Part shown: piece after piece, positions 36,483-46,872 of the stretch
How positions within the stretch are numbered: position 1 is the first letter of the stretch
Layout: every line of letters begins with the position of its first letter
From: Patella vulgata
Taxonomy: Eukaryota; Mollusca; Gastropoda; Patellidae
Direction of reading: 5' to 3'
NCBI RefSeq assembly: GCF_932274485.2
Contig: NC_065884.2
Location: 28,849,540 to 28,913,539 of the forward strand
Length of the DNA stretch: 64,000 nucleotides
Notes under the pieces: generated by a model
What the model saw: only the letters and a program-made list of their open reading frames with translations
Databases searched by the model: none
Told to the model about the DNA's origin: nothing
Made by a program: the position numbers and the translations under genes

Positions 36483-37090
36483 TGGTCCATGAAATTGTCA
36501 ATTATTATTTGTTTTTATAAAAGTTTCACCATTTTATGCCTAATTCCAATTGTATTTTTAGCCTTCAAAACAAATATCTTCAAATGAGTGTTATTCAATA
36601 TTCCTTTAAATTTAATTTCATCCAACATATAGAATGATTTAATGCGATGCTATAGATACCAAAATATTGCTTCTAACTTCTTCGGTTACTGAGAAGTAAC
36701 CAATTTTCTCAGGGTCATGCACTTTTAAAGATTTTTTTTCGCATTTTAATTTCCCATTAGAAAGTTTCATCAGCTAACTTAATTTAGTAACCAATTTTGT
36801 CAGGATCACTATTTTGACATATGTAACACATGGTAAGAAATGGATAAATGTAACTGATATTGCAGGATATAGTTGATTCTGCTTCTGTTTTATAACACAT
36901 GTGCAATGCTTGTGTGGGAATCTGTTCAAGGGTTTCATTTGTAACGTGGCACCGAAAGTGACATAAGTTCAAGAGTAATGTGGCACCGGTGAAACCTGTC
37001 ATTACTGCATAGCAGTTATAGTTTGTTTTGTTTTTTTGTTTCAATATTTTTTGAATCACCCAAATAAAACTATTTTTGCCAGTTACCATG
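36483..37090 (+). repeat. Family E repeat tract, segment 4
   Basis: GTCAATTATTATTTG (36496), the E landmark GGCACCGAAAGTGACA (36948) and a second partial one at 36983. The right border is not sharp. Confidence 0.6.
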
Positions 37091-37243
37091 GTAAATAATT
37101 GGTTTTATATCATATTCAAGAGGTAAACCTAGATGGAACCCTCTTGTCAGAGGAGAAATATTGATAGCACATGACCCAATTTCACATAATCATATATAGT
37201 GATATTTAACTTAACAGTAACTTTATAACATCACATGAACAAT

Positions 37244-37880
37244 TCATTTTCATGTGGATGTATATTATTGTTGCCCCAGTCTGTCTGTCTGTTCACAATT
37301 TGTTTGTGGACACTCTACAGGTCAGTTTTAACGAAACTGGGTCTATCTCCCAAAGATCTTGGTTTCTTTCGATATTGGCATGTATCGGACCATAACTTCT
37401 TGGATTATGGTCCCTGATTGTACAAAAAATCATGTTTTTAGCATGTGGACAACATTTCAATATATCACTGTTACACTGTAATGACACTGGAGTTCAAATT
37501 TCGTGAAACTTGGACCAAAACTGCCGGACAAAATGGCCGCCCGTTGTACGCAAATAGTGTAAAAATATGGCATATCAAGGATGTGGACCCTCTAGAGGTC
37601 ATAATATTGATCCGATTTTGATGAAACTTCCTATACATGTTTATACTCCAACGATCTTGCTTCCTTTCAAAATTCGCACATATCGGATCATAACTTCCTG
37701 AATTATGGCCCTTGATTGTAGGAAAAGTCATAGATCTTGGTTCCTGTCAATGTTCGCGCTTATCGGATTGTAACTTTCTGAATAATGACCCTTGATTGTA
37801 CAAAAAATCGCTTTTTGTTTAGCTTGTTCTCTATCTATCTCTTGCAAAATCTGGGCATATCAAGCCTGGTAGCTGCTGGT
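37244..37880 (+). mobile_element. Family B element, diverged
   Basis: A 5' hairpin remnant CATTTTCATGTGGATGTAT, the GTCTGTCTG tract, three to four core units, and the 3' end AAAATCTGGGCATATCAAGC, CTGGTAGCTGCTGGT. Confidence 0.85.
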
Positions 37881-38190
37881 TGTCATTCCCTGGTCTAATT
37901 CACCCTGTGATTCCGAAGAATCACTACTCTCATTACTACTTCACATAAATGAACGAAAGGACTAAAGTAAGCTAAATTTATGCAATAAGCAATAGAATTA
38001 CGGTTCTTTTTTTTTTTCACAGCCTGGATAAAATTCCTTTTTCTATGCATTTTTTTTTTTACTATACGCCCACATTGAAATTTGGTTGTATATTGTCATC
38101 ACCCCCGTCCGTCGGTCCATCCATCCGGCGGTCCAGTGTCCACAATAGCTTGTGGATGCTTTAGAGACTAAAGTTAATATCCGATTGAAC

Positions 38191-38260
38191 GATGTGTTAG
38201 TCCCGAAATGACCTGGATTGGGTCGATTGGACGTTAAACCCCATTTCTCTCTATCTCCCT
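38191..38260 (+). mobile_element. SINE-2 3' fragment inside family C (first)
   Basis: TGTTAGTCCCGAAATGACCT, GGACGTTAAACCCCATTTCT and a CT tail. Flanking C-unit sequence (AGAG.CTAAAGTTAATATCC) is repeated on both sides. Confidence 0.85.
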
Positions 38261-38401
38261 CTAGAGGCTAAAGTTAATATCCAATTTACTTTAAATTTAT
38301 ACACAGTGTTTAAGGTCATGAGAAGAAGAATCCTATTGATTTTCATCCGTCCGGTGTCCAGTGTGGATGCTTTAGAGACTAAAGTTTATATCTGATTGAA
38401 C

Positions 38402-38478
38402 CATGTGTTAGTCCCAAAATGACCTGGTTTGGGTCGAGTGGACATTATAACCCCATTTCTCTCTCTCTCTCTCTCTCT
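38402..38478 (+). mobile_element. SINE-2 3' fragment inside family C (second)
   Basis: The same fragment, with the same breakpoints relative to the C unit, 211 bp further on. This shows that the fragment was duplicated together with its host unit. Confidence 0.85.
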
Positions 38479-39087
38479 AGAGGCTAAGTTAATATCCGAT
38501 TGACTTTAAATTTATACACAGTATTTAAGGTCATGAGAAGAAGAACCCTATTGATTTTTATTGATTTTCGATAATTACTGCCAGAGTTATGGCTCTTGAT
38601 TAGTTTGAAATATCTTGTGGATGCTCTAGAGGCTAAAGTTAATATCCGATTGACTTAAAATTTATACACAGTGTTTAAGGTCATGAGATGAAAAAGCCTG
38701 TCAATTTTCAATGATTTCCAGAGATTATGGAAATTGATATTAAATGTTTTGTATGCTAAATGTTAGAATAGGGCAGAACTAGAAGCCAGATTTTAGTGTG
38801 TTATAATTGTTTTCATTTCTGACAACCCTTGTTGACTCCCAAGACGACTTAGCTGCTGTGGGCGTATGTTTCGTTGCCTGGCAACCTATCTTAGCGTTTG
38901 GTGAAAAAAAAAAAACTTTCAGTAGTTTTGACTCGGTTTTGTGCTGGAGGGTCACATATGTGCTCTATAATAAGAAAAGTTTGAACTGACATATATTTTT
39001 TACCAATTACTCTAATCTTAATGCCTTGTTTAGTGACTATAGCAAGCTCTTTATTTAGGTAATTGTCTTGAACATATAATAGAACAG

Positions 39088-39184
39088 TAATTTTGACTTC
39101 AGATTTATGTAAACATATACATGACCTTGATGGGTAATTTTGACTTCAGATTAATGTAAACATATATACATGACCTTGATGGGG
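39088..39184. repeat. 47-bp tandem duplication
   Basis: TAATTTTGACTTCAGATT...CATGACCTTGATGGG twice, starting at 39088 and 39135. Confidence 0.9.
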
Positions 39185-39516
39185 AGAATTGAACAAGTGA
39201 TCATATTCCTGTTTGTTCATATCAACTGGGTATATGACACTGCATCAATCAATCTAATGATGGTAATACAGTTGTCATGGACAACCATGGTCAAATATTT
39301 CTGCAAATCTTGTAGAAGATGATAAACTACTTTGTAATTCTCTACATGATCCTACTCATGAGATTAAATATGTTACTCAATCCTTACAAAAATAAATGAC
39401 AATTTGATCGAATTGCAGAAAGACACGAAAGTTTCAGCATTTAAAATTGGATTATCAACAAGGATTCTAAGATTCTGTTTTGACCTTAAAAACTTTGCAT
39501 TAACCCTTTAGCACTC

Positions 39517-39872
39517 AATCTGATTAAAATACAGATATGATTTCATTTCGTATTTTGAAGTTCAAAATTTTGTTTTACCTGTCTTTACTACACTAGGATC
39601 TGGATGAGTTGTTATATTACCCGCGTTCTGGTTGATGTGAGGGATTAGCCAATGAAACGGTCTGTTTAGTGGAGTTCTTGGCATGCGGTACACAGAACTG
39701 TGGGTTTCCTACTAGAAACTTCAACACTAATTGGTTAATCAAAAGTCTGACATCATCGGGTCAAAAGCCGCTGACGTAACTCCCACTACAACCGGTCAGA
39801 TCTTTATGCAGTAGAGGCCATCAAAAGTATAAAAAACGAAATGTAATATAGATCTTTATTTTAATCAGACTG
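39517..39872 (-). mobile_element. MITE H, copy with both ends
   Basis: About 356 bp with inverted ends AATCTGATTAAAATACAGAT and (reverse) CAGTCTGATTAAAATAAAGA, 17 of 20 matching. The interior contains GACGTAACTCCC and GGTCAAAAGCCGC and is collinear, in reverse orientation, with 46354-46697. No coding capacity; the superfamily is not assigned. Confidence 0.85.
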
Positions 39873-39889
39873 TTTAGAACCTGGACTAC

Positions 39890-40570
39890 CTGAAACCACC
39901 TTAGTGATCCGTAAACCAGCCTAAACTGCCTGAGTCATGTGAATATCTGTGACACTAGTAAATGGTTCTACATGATGGAGCTATTGACATATCTCTGGTA
40001 GTTACAGGCGGTTTAATAAAGAGTAGTTTCAGGTGGTTTGAGGCTGCCCAGGGATATGCCAGTATGAAATATATCACTGTTCTCTAATTTTCTTGAAGGA
40101 ACCAGGATAGTCAACATTTACATGTACCAAGCGTTAAAGGGTTCAAATTATATAATCATGATAAAAAACATAGGGAGCAATAATCAGTGACCGATTAATT
40201 TGACACTGGTTTGTAGATTTGATCTGATCAATGAGCTACCTCATGTAAGGAACCTGCACTATTTATGTTAATTAGTAGTTTTTCCCCAATAATTACATGA
40301 TACGTAATGGTCATCAATCTTGTAATGATTGTTCTAAAGTTGCAATAATAATATGTAGTACTGCCAGGGCTCTTACTGTACGAGAATTTTGTGATGACAA
40401 AATATCTATAAAACTATTGCATAGCTCCCACCGTTTTCAGGCACATAAATATCTTTGAAAAGTCAAATGAGTGAGTGATAATTTTTTTAGTGAAATGTGA
40501 ACAAAAAATTAAATATAGGCCTACATATAATTTATCAGTGAACTCGGCATAATATGTTATTTTCATTTTT
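39890..40570. other. AT-rich intron sequence
   Basis: No supported feature. Confidence 0.5.
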
Positions 40571-40620
40571 GTCAACCCACCCTTTGAAGAAAGCAGGGGA
40601 CTGTTAAAATGGGTTTGTCT
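40571..40620 (+). mobile_element. Family A 5' end fragment
   Basis: GTCAACCCACCCTTTGAAGA, AAGCAGGGGACTGTTAAAAT, GGGTTTGTCT is the family A terminal hairpin region. It is cut off before any core unit. Confidence 0.8.
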
Positions 40621-40883
40621 AAAAGATACATAAAGGGGTTCCTGGAATATCGTGCACTCAAATTTGAAGTCAGAGACAAACATATACATATACTAAACTG
40701 CAAAAAAACCCGTCAGTACAATTTCAAAATCAGAGAGGCAATTTAATCAAATCATTCTGGAAAACGACTTACTAAATGGATCAAAGCAATTTTTTGTGAA
40801 CAGTATGTTGACACATTAGTGATTAATTCATCACAATTCCAAGACATTACAAGAAGGTTTAGAGTCTGTACACAGTCTATACA

Positions 40884-41870
40884 TTAGTATCTGGTGTGTC
40901 CACCGCTAGTGTCAATAACAGCAGCACAGCGTCTGTTCATGGAATGGACCAGACGATGAATGAATGCAACTGGTACCTGGAACCACACTCTCAGAAAAGC
41001 CTGGCACAATCCATCAGCTGTGTTTGGTCTCGGTACAATGTTATTAAGTCTCCTCTGAATTTCATCCCAAAGATGTTCAATCGGGTTAAAGTCCGGACTA
41101 AGGGCTGGCCAGTGCATAACGTTGACACCGTTCTGCTGTAGAAAGTCTTGAGTAACGCTGGCGGTGTGGGCACGGACGTTGTCATGCTGGAAAAGTTGTT
41201 TCGATGACTTGCAAAACGTGGCATGACGTGGAGTCTAAGAGCTCGATCGATGTAGCGCACTGCTGTGATGCCGCCTCCTCTGCGTGGACCAAGATTTTGG
41301 AACACCACAGGACCCACTCTCTGGTTCAAGCTGATTCTACCCCAAACCATTATGCTTGGACCTCCCCATGAGTCTCATTGCATGACACATTGATCAGAAT
41401 AACGCTGGCCACGTCGACGCCATATTCTGGTCCTGCCATCTGCAGTTGATACGCAATGCCAACTTTTATCTGTGAACAGAACAGTTCTCCATTGCCTGTG
41501 TCGCCAGTTCTGGTGTTGTTGGGCAAACTGTAGACGTTCACGGTAAGGTTTACGGCAATGGATGTCGGTGCACTGTATCGGTACTGATGGGTCTTCCATG
41601 TGTTCCCACTGTCTGACGTGCTGTCTCAGATGCCTGTGTGAATGGATTCTGCACGTTCTGTCGCACAACATGCTGTGTTGTCGCCTTGTGGTAACCCTTG
41701 TCTACTAGTTTGGCGGCGATCATCCGTGGTGTTAGTGGCCGAAGGCATTGCTGAAGACTGTAAATGGTCCGAACATTGACTTGGAAGTGATTGGCAACGG
41801 CTTGGGCAGTGTGGCCAGCATCGAGTCTTCCAAGCGCCTGGTTCCTCTGAGCTGTCTTGAGTTGTGGCAT
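40884..41870 (-). pseudogene. Tc1-like (DD34E) transposase, frame-broken
   Basis: Minus-strand transposase of about 330 codons, starting MPQLKTAQRNQALGRLD at 41870. The N-terminal helix-turn-helix is present (HTAQAVANHFQVNVRTIYSL), then RERLQFAQQHQNW, the first catalytic Asp in LFTDKSW (41468-41470), MVWGRISLN, the second Asp in QHDNVRAH (41181-41183), and SPDFNPIEHLWDE with the catalytic Glu (41076-41078), exactly 34 residues after the second Asp. The tail is SMNRRCAAV, GGHTRY, stop. The sequence is spread over at least four frame segments with frame changes between them, so it cannot make an intact protein. A TATAAAA box lies 49 bp upstream of the start. Confidence 0.93.
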
Positions 41871-41918
41871 GCTGCTGACGTTGTAGTGTGAATGATTCAA
41901 CCAGGTATGGGGTGTGCA

Positions 41919-41925
41919 TTTTATA
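41919..41925 (-). promoter_or_regulatory. TATA box of the Tc1 element
   Basis: TATAAAA on the minus strand, 49 bp before the transposase ATG, in a GC-rich stretch. Confidence 0.55.
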
Positions 41926-42159
41926 GGGCTGGTCCCGGTGAACAGCACGTGCAGCATGAGTTACATGAAAATCATAAAGAACACATTACCATCTCAGAAG
42001 TCAGGTTTGCGTTTTTGACAACATTTCCTGGGTTCAATTCTGTGCTTGGGAAGGAGCCTTATTGCTCAGGTAAAGTTGGAAATGTCACAAATATACAATA
42101 AAAACATTTGGCAAATTTCAGAGTAACATACCATTCTGACGTTTCTTTTGCTGTTTAGT

Positions 42160-42312
42160 ATAGTTTGACCTTGACTGAGTTTGATCATGGGCATTTTCTA
42201 CGTAGGCTAAATAGTGATAATTAAGTAATTTGATTGGTCGATACTTTGGAACACAATAACAATGCTTTTAATTGAGGTGGATAGGTGAATATCTTGACCG
42301 AGTTGTGTAGAC
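42160..42312 (+). mobile_element. Family A core fragment
   Basis: TTTGATCATGGGCATTTTCT, AAGTAATTTGATTGGTCGA and ACTTTGGAACACAATAAC match the A core unit; both borders are truncated. Confidence 0.75.
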
Positions 42313-43935
42313 TAGATGGTATTATAGGTACCGGTAACTGCAACATTATAATCGGAAATATTAATTTATTTTAGTTTATGAGGGAAGTATTGATTTTGTC
42401 AATTGTATAAAGTCTCTTTGAAAACTTAATCTTCATTAACAAATATATTATCACTGTAGGAAGAGACATACAATAAATATAACACTAGACAGATAATGTT
42501 CATAATGTTTTTATGGCTTTTCAGATATAAACACGGTTTCCTATTCAAATCAGGTTTCACATTTTTGTACCCCGGTAGAATTGTAGAATACTTGTCTTGT
42601 CAATTCCTGTGCCAGCATTCTTAATTTGGACTCTAATTGCCTAGGGAATTTTAATTCAACTGGTGAATCAGAATAACTTGCATGCCCTGACTCTTAAGTT
42701 CTCTACACTATCTCAATACAGAAAGTTAGTATGAAATAAAGAAATGCCACTAGAAAATGTTTGGCTAATGCATCCCATGGTTTCTCAACAAACAAAATAA
42801 GAAAGGTAACATAAAAAAGGTAAAATAGATGTACATAGCTAAAAATCTATCATTTAGATGCACATTAGCCCTTTTCAGGTTAGTTTTTTTATGGTAAAGT
42901 CCAAAAAATGCTCCACTTGCTCTGCTCATGCAGTTAATGGTATTTTGAGTTGGTTCCCCCTACGTGTAAAAGTTTTTGTATCTGCACTTGCATTTAGAAA
43001 TATTTCTGCATTAAGAGGGTAGAACTACAGTGATGAATGGACTTGGGTAGTGTTTAGGTCATAACAAGATTTGCTTTAAATCCCGGAAAAAGCTAAAATT
43101 TAGAATATAAAAACTCAAGAGGCAGTACTCTCCCTCCCCGAGCTCTGCGCCCTAGATGGCAGACTAGCTGGCATAATGGTAGCCCTGATGAGGGGCTCAG
43201 GCCTTGTCTTTTTAAATCACCCAATACCAATTTTCAGATAGCTGGCTGTTTTATATTTGAATCTTAATTTTACATGATGTCTGAACCTGGGTTTTGATAT
43301 AAGAAAACTAATAACAGAAAATGAAGGACACATATTGATCAGGAATCATCTGCTATTCCATTAACAAAAGGTACCTTCTGCCTTCCTAACCATTATTGAT
43401 ACATCGTATTGAGTTGAAATTATACTGAAAGCCAGTAGGAGGCTTCCGAGTTCTGATGTAGTGTCATTTCACTTATACAGGGTGATCTTAAATACTACTT
43501 TTAGTGATAGACAGCATCCGCATGTAATGTAATTTATGTAGTACTAAAACAAGCAGTGCGCAGTTCTTCTTACACTTGTTGATATTTGGAATTATAGTGA
43601 GCAACTTGTTAAAGGCTAATCATTTATTCTACAGGATTAAGAGAACATTCTTTTATTTGCATTATATTGTAAACGTTACATTATGAATCATATCTTAAAA
43701 TTATTGTGCAGGTAGGTAAAGTTCAGATGAATTTAATTCCAGATGACAATGTTTTTGTGTAATTGTTTTACTTAGTCCAGCAAAGATTCGGAGATATACA
43801 AAGGGCCTTATTCTGCACTAAATAGTTCTTTAGAAGGAATACCCTCTGTAAAATTAAAGCTGTCTAAAAAATATGTCGAGAACAGTTAAATATCCATTTT
43901 GATACAATATTTATCTTATGTTTTCTACCTTCCAG
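42313..43935. other. AT-rich intron 1 sequence before exon 2
   Basis: No supported gene or repeat. Confidence 0.5.
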
Positions 43936-44029
43936 AAAACACAGCAGTGGCGATTTACACAGTCGATTGAAGACAAGAAAACTACTAGGTGTAGGTGAAA
44001 CAGATGATGGAGATGTTCACAGGTCAAAG
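43936..44029 (+). CDS. TP53I11: TP53I11 coding exon 2
   Basis: The acceptor is TTCCAG at 43930-43935 and the donor GTAAAAAA begins at 44030. One base completes the Val codon from exon 1, then 31 codons read [31 protein letters not shown], ending in phase 0. This matches the conserved cytosolic N-terminal motif of TP53I11 in vertebrates (RLKTRKILGVG, an acidic patch, then GEVHRSK). Its function is unknown; the basic RLKTRK block next to an acidic stretch is the family signature. The exon sits 27.7 kb from exon 1 and only 210 bp upstream of a Tc1-derived insertion in intron 2. Confidence 0.93.
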
Positions 44030-44239
44030 GTAAAAAATGATTTTAATTTTAATCAGTGTAGAACTCATTTGTATTTTTATAGGGCTTGGGGCCTGCTTCC
44101 AACGAGGGTGGTATCGCAAAAAGAGCTTGTCGTAAATGAGATGCTCGTCTAGTATAGGTCGCAGAAAGAGTGGTGATAAGAAAGTTTTACAAATCCATTT
44201 CCTTGATGAAAGGTGCAATCGTACTGTGTGGGAACTATA

Positions 44240-44873
44240 CTCCTCAAAAAAAGTAGGGGATTTTGAAATGCAAATACCTATGCAGGTTGTGATATGATAG
44301 TCATGGACACTTGACATGCTTTGAGAGTATGTTCACAGATGAAGAGCTTATCGCCCCAACAGAACCACCGAGCTGCATGTGCGACACACAATAGCGCCAG
44401 AAACGTGGGAGGGGTTCATTGTCAAATTTGACACTTCAAGGAAGGGTTGATGAAAATTGCCGCTTGCTGGTTTATCCTATCCATGTTTGCTTTCCTATCG
44501 GTTCTTGCATAAGATTTACTGTTAAGCGTATCTTTGCTTTAGTGTGTTACATTTAATTTGATCTGGAGACGTGTTCGTCGACGTCAACATTGACCGACAA
44601 CACTGCAAGAAATGTCCGTGGCACTGCAAGAGGAATGGGTCAGATTGCCCCAAATCGTGATTGGATGGTTGATTAGGAGCATTCCACGACGAATTGCTGA
44701 ATGTCTGAGGATTGGTGGAGCAATTACTCATTATTAAGACAAAAATCAAAAACGTCCATTTTCACTTTTGACAGTATATCTCTTTGCGAGTGAAATGGGG
44801 CCTTCAGATAAGCCACCCATATGAACTGTTTATGTTCATGTGTAGGCAATTGGCCTTTTATTAACATACACTG
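44240..44873 (+). mobile_element. Tc1-type deletion derivative, copy 3 (3' truncated)
   Basis: The left end CTCCTCAAAAAAAGTAGGGG is present; the right inverted end is missing, with homology stopping near 44873. The transposase tail at 44614-44736 is open from VALQEEWVRLPQIVIGWLIR, SIPRRIAECLRIGGAITHY to TAA, the best preserved of the three copies. It sits 210 bp downstream of exon 2. Confidence 0.88.
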
Positions 44874-44932
44874 GTTTTACACTTATGTGTAACAATATTT
44901 CATACAAACAACCCATTATTCAGGAAGGTTTA

Positions 44933-45370
44933 TTATGTTGTTGCCCATATCCTTTCGTCGTCTGGATATCGGTTCACATTTGTTTTTGGACTCTCTACAA
45001 GTCACAATTTTTATCCAATTTTGATGTAGCTTAAAATATTGGTTTATATCCCAAATATTTGGATGTGTTAGTTTTTGATACATATCGGACCATAACTTCT
45101 TAAATTATTGCCCCTGATTGTACAAAAATGGCGTTTTTAGCTTGTGGATCCTCGAGAGGTCACAATTTTTATTCAATTTTGATTAACGTTCATGTATATG
45201 TTTATTATGTTATAATCACAGATGAGTTCGATTTCAGACCATTACTTCCAGTTAAAATGGTTGCTCATCTTAAGCAAATAGTGGCAAAGCATGTAAAACA
45301 TAAACTAAAGTAGTTGAACCTATAGAACCCACAATTTTTGCCAAAAACCTTCTGAATGCAATAGAGGCTA
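44933..45370 (+). mobile_element. Family B relic, strongly diverged
   Basis: CAAGTCACAATTTTTATCCA, ATTTTGATGTAGCTTAAAAT and GATTGTACAAAAATGGCGTT, TTTAGCTTGTGG are B core landmarks; the 5' hairpin and 3' end are not recognisable. Confidence 0.65.
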
Positions 45371-46353
45371 TAGTTTTTAACAGATTTATTTCAAATTTGG
45401 TGTGAAACATTGACGTCAGAAGAGGTTGACTTACATTGATATTCAGCTTTGTGTGACCTTCCCTTCTGGAATTAATGTTATGTCGAGTTGTGTAATACAT
45501 TATTATAACACTAAATGAAGCTTACTTTCCTCAAAAGAACAATAAATCTTCAACACTATCTCAAATAAAAGAAAGGGAAAAACATTCATTATGCAATTAT
45601 AAACCACACCACACCATGCATGAGCTCCTTCAGCTATGAAAACTTGCTAAAAACATCAAAGGAGTATGTTATTAACTACAACTTGAGGCCTTTCATTTTC
45701 TCTTGCAAATTTGTTTTTCTCATTCAAGTGTGTAGCTTCTTGGAAATGAAATTTTACATTAAATTAAACTTAACCTGTTAAATGCTTCCATTAACAGAGT
45801 CTAACAGCACAATTTCGATCAAGGACCGCCATGATACTTTAATGCTTCTCGAAGGTATTCAGCATCATTTAAGCTAGTTTTACGTAGGGTTTCTTTACAA
45901 ATTTGGTCTTGCCATTTCAGAAATTTGACAAAGAATAATAAATATCAATAATTTAAAAAAAAACCACAATTACAGCCTGATTGTGATTCATGACGACTGT
46001 GCCAGTGTCTTTTAAAAGCTTTATATATAACTACCCTAGTGTATGAAAAACATCAACATATCTAACTTCTAGAACACTTTGTGTAATAATGACTAATTAT
46101 GAACTTTGAGCAACAGTTATCTGCAAAACGTAAGGATAGAAGGATAAGATCTCTTTGAAAGCTTATTTACTTTCAGCTTACAGTTTTATTTTTAAATAAC
46201 TGTGGAGGATGCACTACCAGATCAAGTCATATGGTTAATAAATGGTATCATGGTTCTTTCTAACATTTGTTATTCTGCTTTCCACACCTCAAATGGGCCC
46301 ACAACCCTTCTGACTACTGCGAAACAAATAACGAAACAAATGATACACAAAGC
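45371..46353. other. AT-rich intron 2 sequence
   Basis: No supported feature. Confidence 0.5.
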
Positions 46354-46697
46354 AATCTGATTAAAATACAGATCTTCAGGGTTTTTTTTTGTACTTTCGA
46401 TGGCCTACACTACATGAAGATCTGACAAGTTGTAGTGGAAGGTCGCGTTAGGTGTCATACGAGCGGCTTTTGACCTTGTGATGTCAGACATTGATTAATC
46501 AATCGGCATTGACGTTTCTAGTTATTTACCCACAATTCCGTGCACCTCACGCCAAAAACTCGCAGTAACAATTCGTTTATCATTGGCTAACCCCTCACAT
46601 AATCCAGAACGCTGTTATACAACAACTCTTCCAGATACTAGTGTAGTAAAGACAAGTAAAACAAAATTTTGAACTACAAAAAAACGAAACGAAATAG
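46354..46697 (+). mobile_element. MITE H, second copy, one end missing
   Basis: CAATCTGATTAAAATACAGA at the left end; the interior is collinear with the reverse complement of 39517-39872 (AGATCTGACAAGTTGTAGTG, GCGGCTTTTGACC, CATTGGCTAACCCCTCACAT). Homology ends about 22 bp before the expected right terminus. Confidence 0.82.
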
Positions 46698-46872
46698 GAT
46701 TTGGAAATTAGGTAAGCACAAGACTAATTAACCTGCAAACTTCCTCTAGCATACTTTTAAGATAAATTATATACAAAATACGTCTCTAAATTCAGTATAA
46801 TAAAGAATGTTAGATGAGAAGTCTACAGATCTGAATTAATGACAATTGATATTCTGAAAAGAAATCATTATT

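Larger units (their letters stand above)
38063..38892 (+). mobile_element. Family C element, copy 1, carrying SINE fragments
   Basis: It starts TATACGCCCACATTGAAATT with a CCGTCCGTCGGTCC tract. Core units contain GAGGCTAAAGTTAATATCCG, ATACACAGTGTTTAAGGTCA and TTCCAGAGATTATGG. It ends GCTGTGGGCGTATGTTTCGT, TGCCTGGCAACCTATCTT. The 3' GTGGGCGTAT is the inverse of the 5' ATACGCCCAC, and GTTGC-CTG-GCAAC forms a small hairpin just before the end. The core is rearranged by two SINE-2 fragments. Confidence 0.88.
40700..42010 (-). mobile_element. Tc1-like transposon body
   Basis: Approximate extent of the DNA transposon holding the transposase. Possible weak inverted ends (GCAAAAAAACCCGTCAG near 40700, and in reverse CAAAAACGCAAACCTGAC near 42010) are too degenerate to fix the borders. 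Fragments of family A lie on both sides, so it may have landed in an A element. Confidence 0.6.

Noticed and set aside
35987-36501. Minus-strand frames inside family B (also 37471-37731, 49555-49785, 58571-58915)
   Set aside because: Near-identical text in every B copy; non-coding repeat.
40700-42010. Terminal inverted repeats of the Tc1 transposon
   Set aside because: The best candidates match only loosely; borders were therefore given as approximate.
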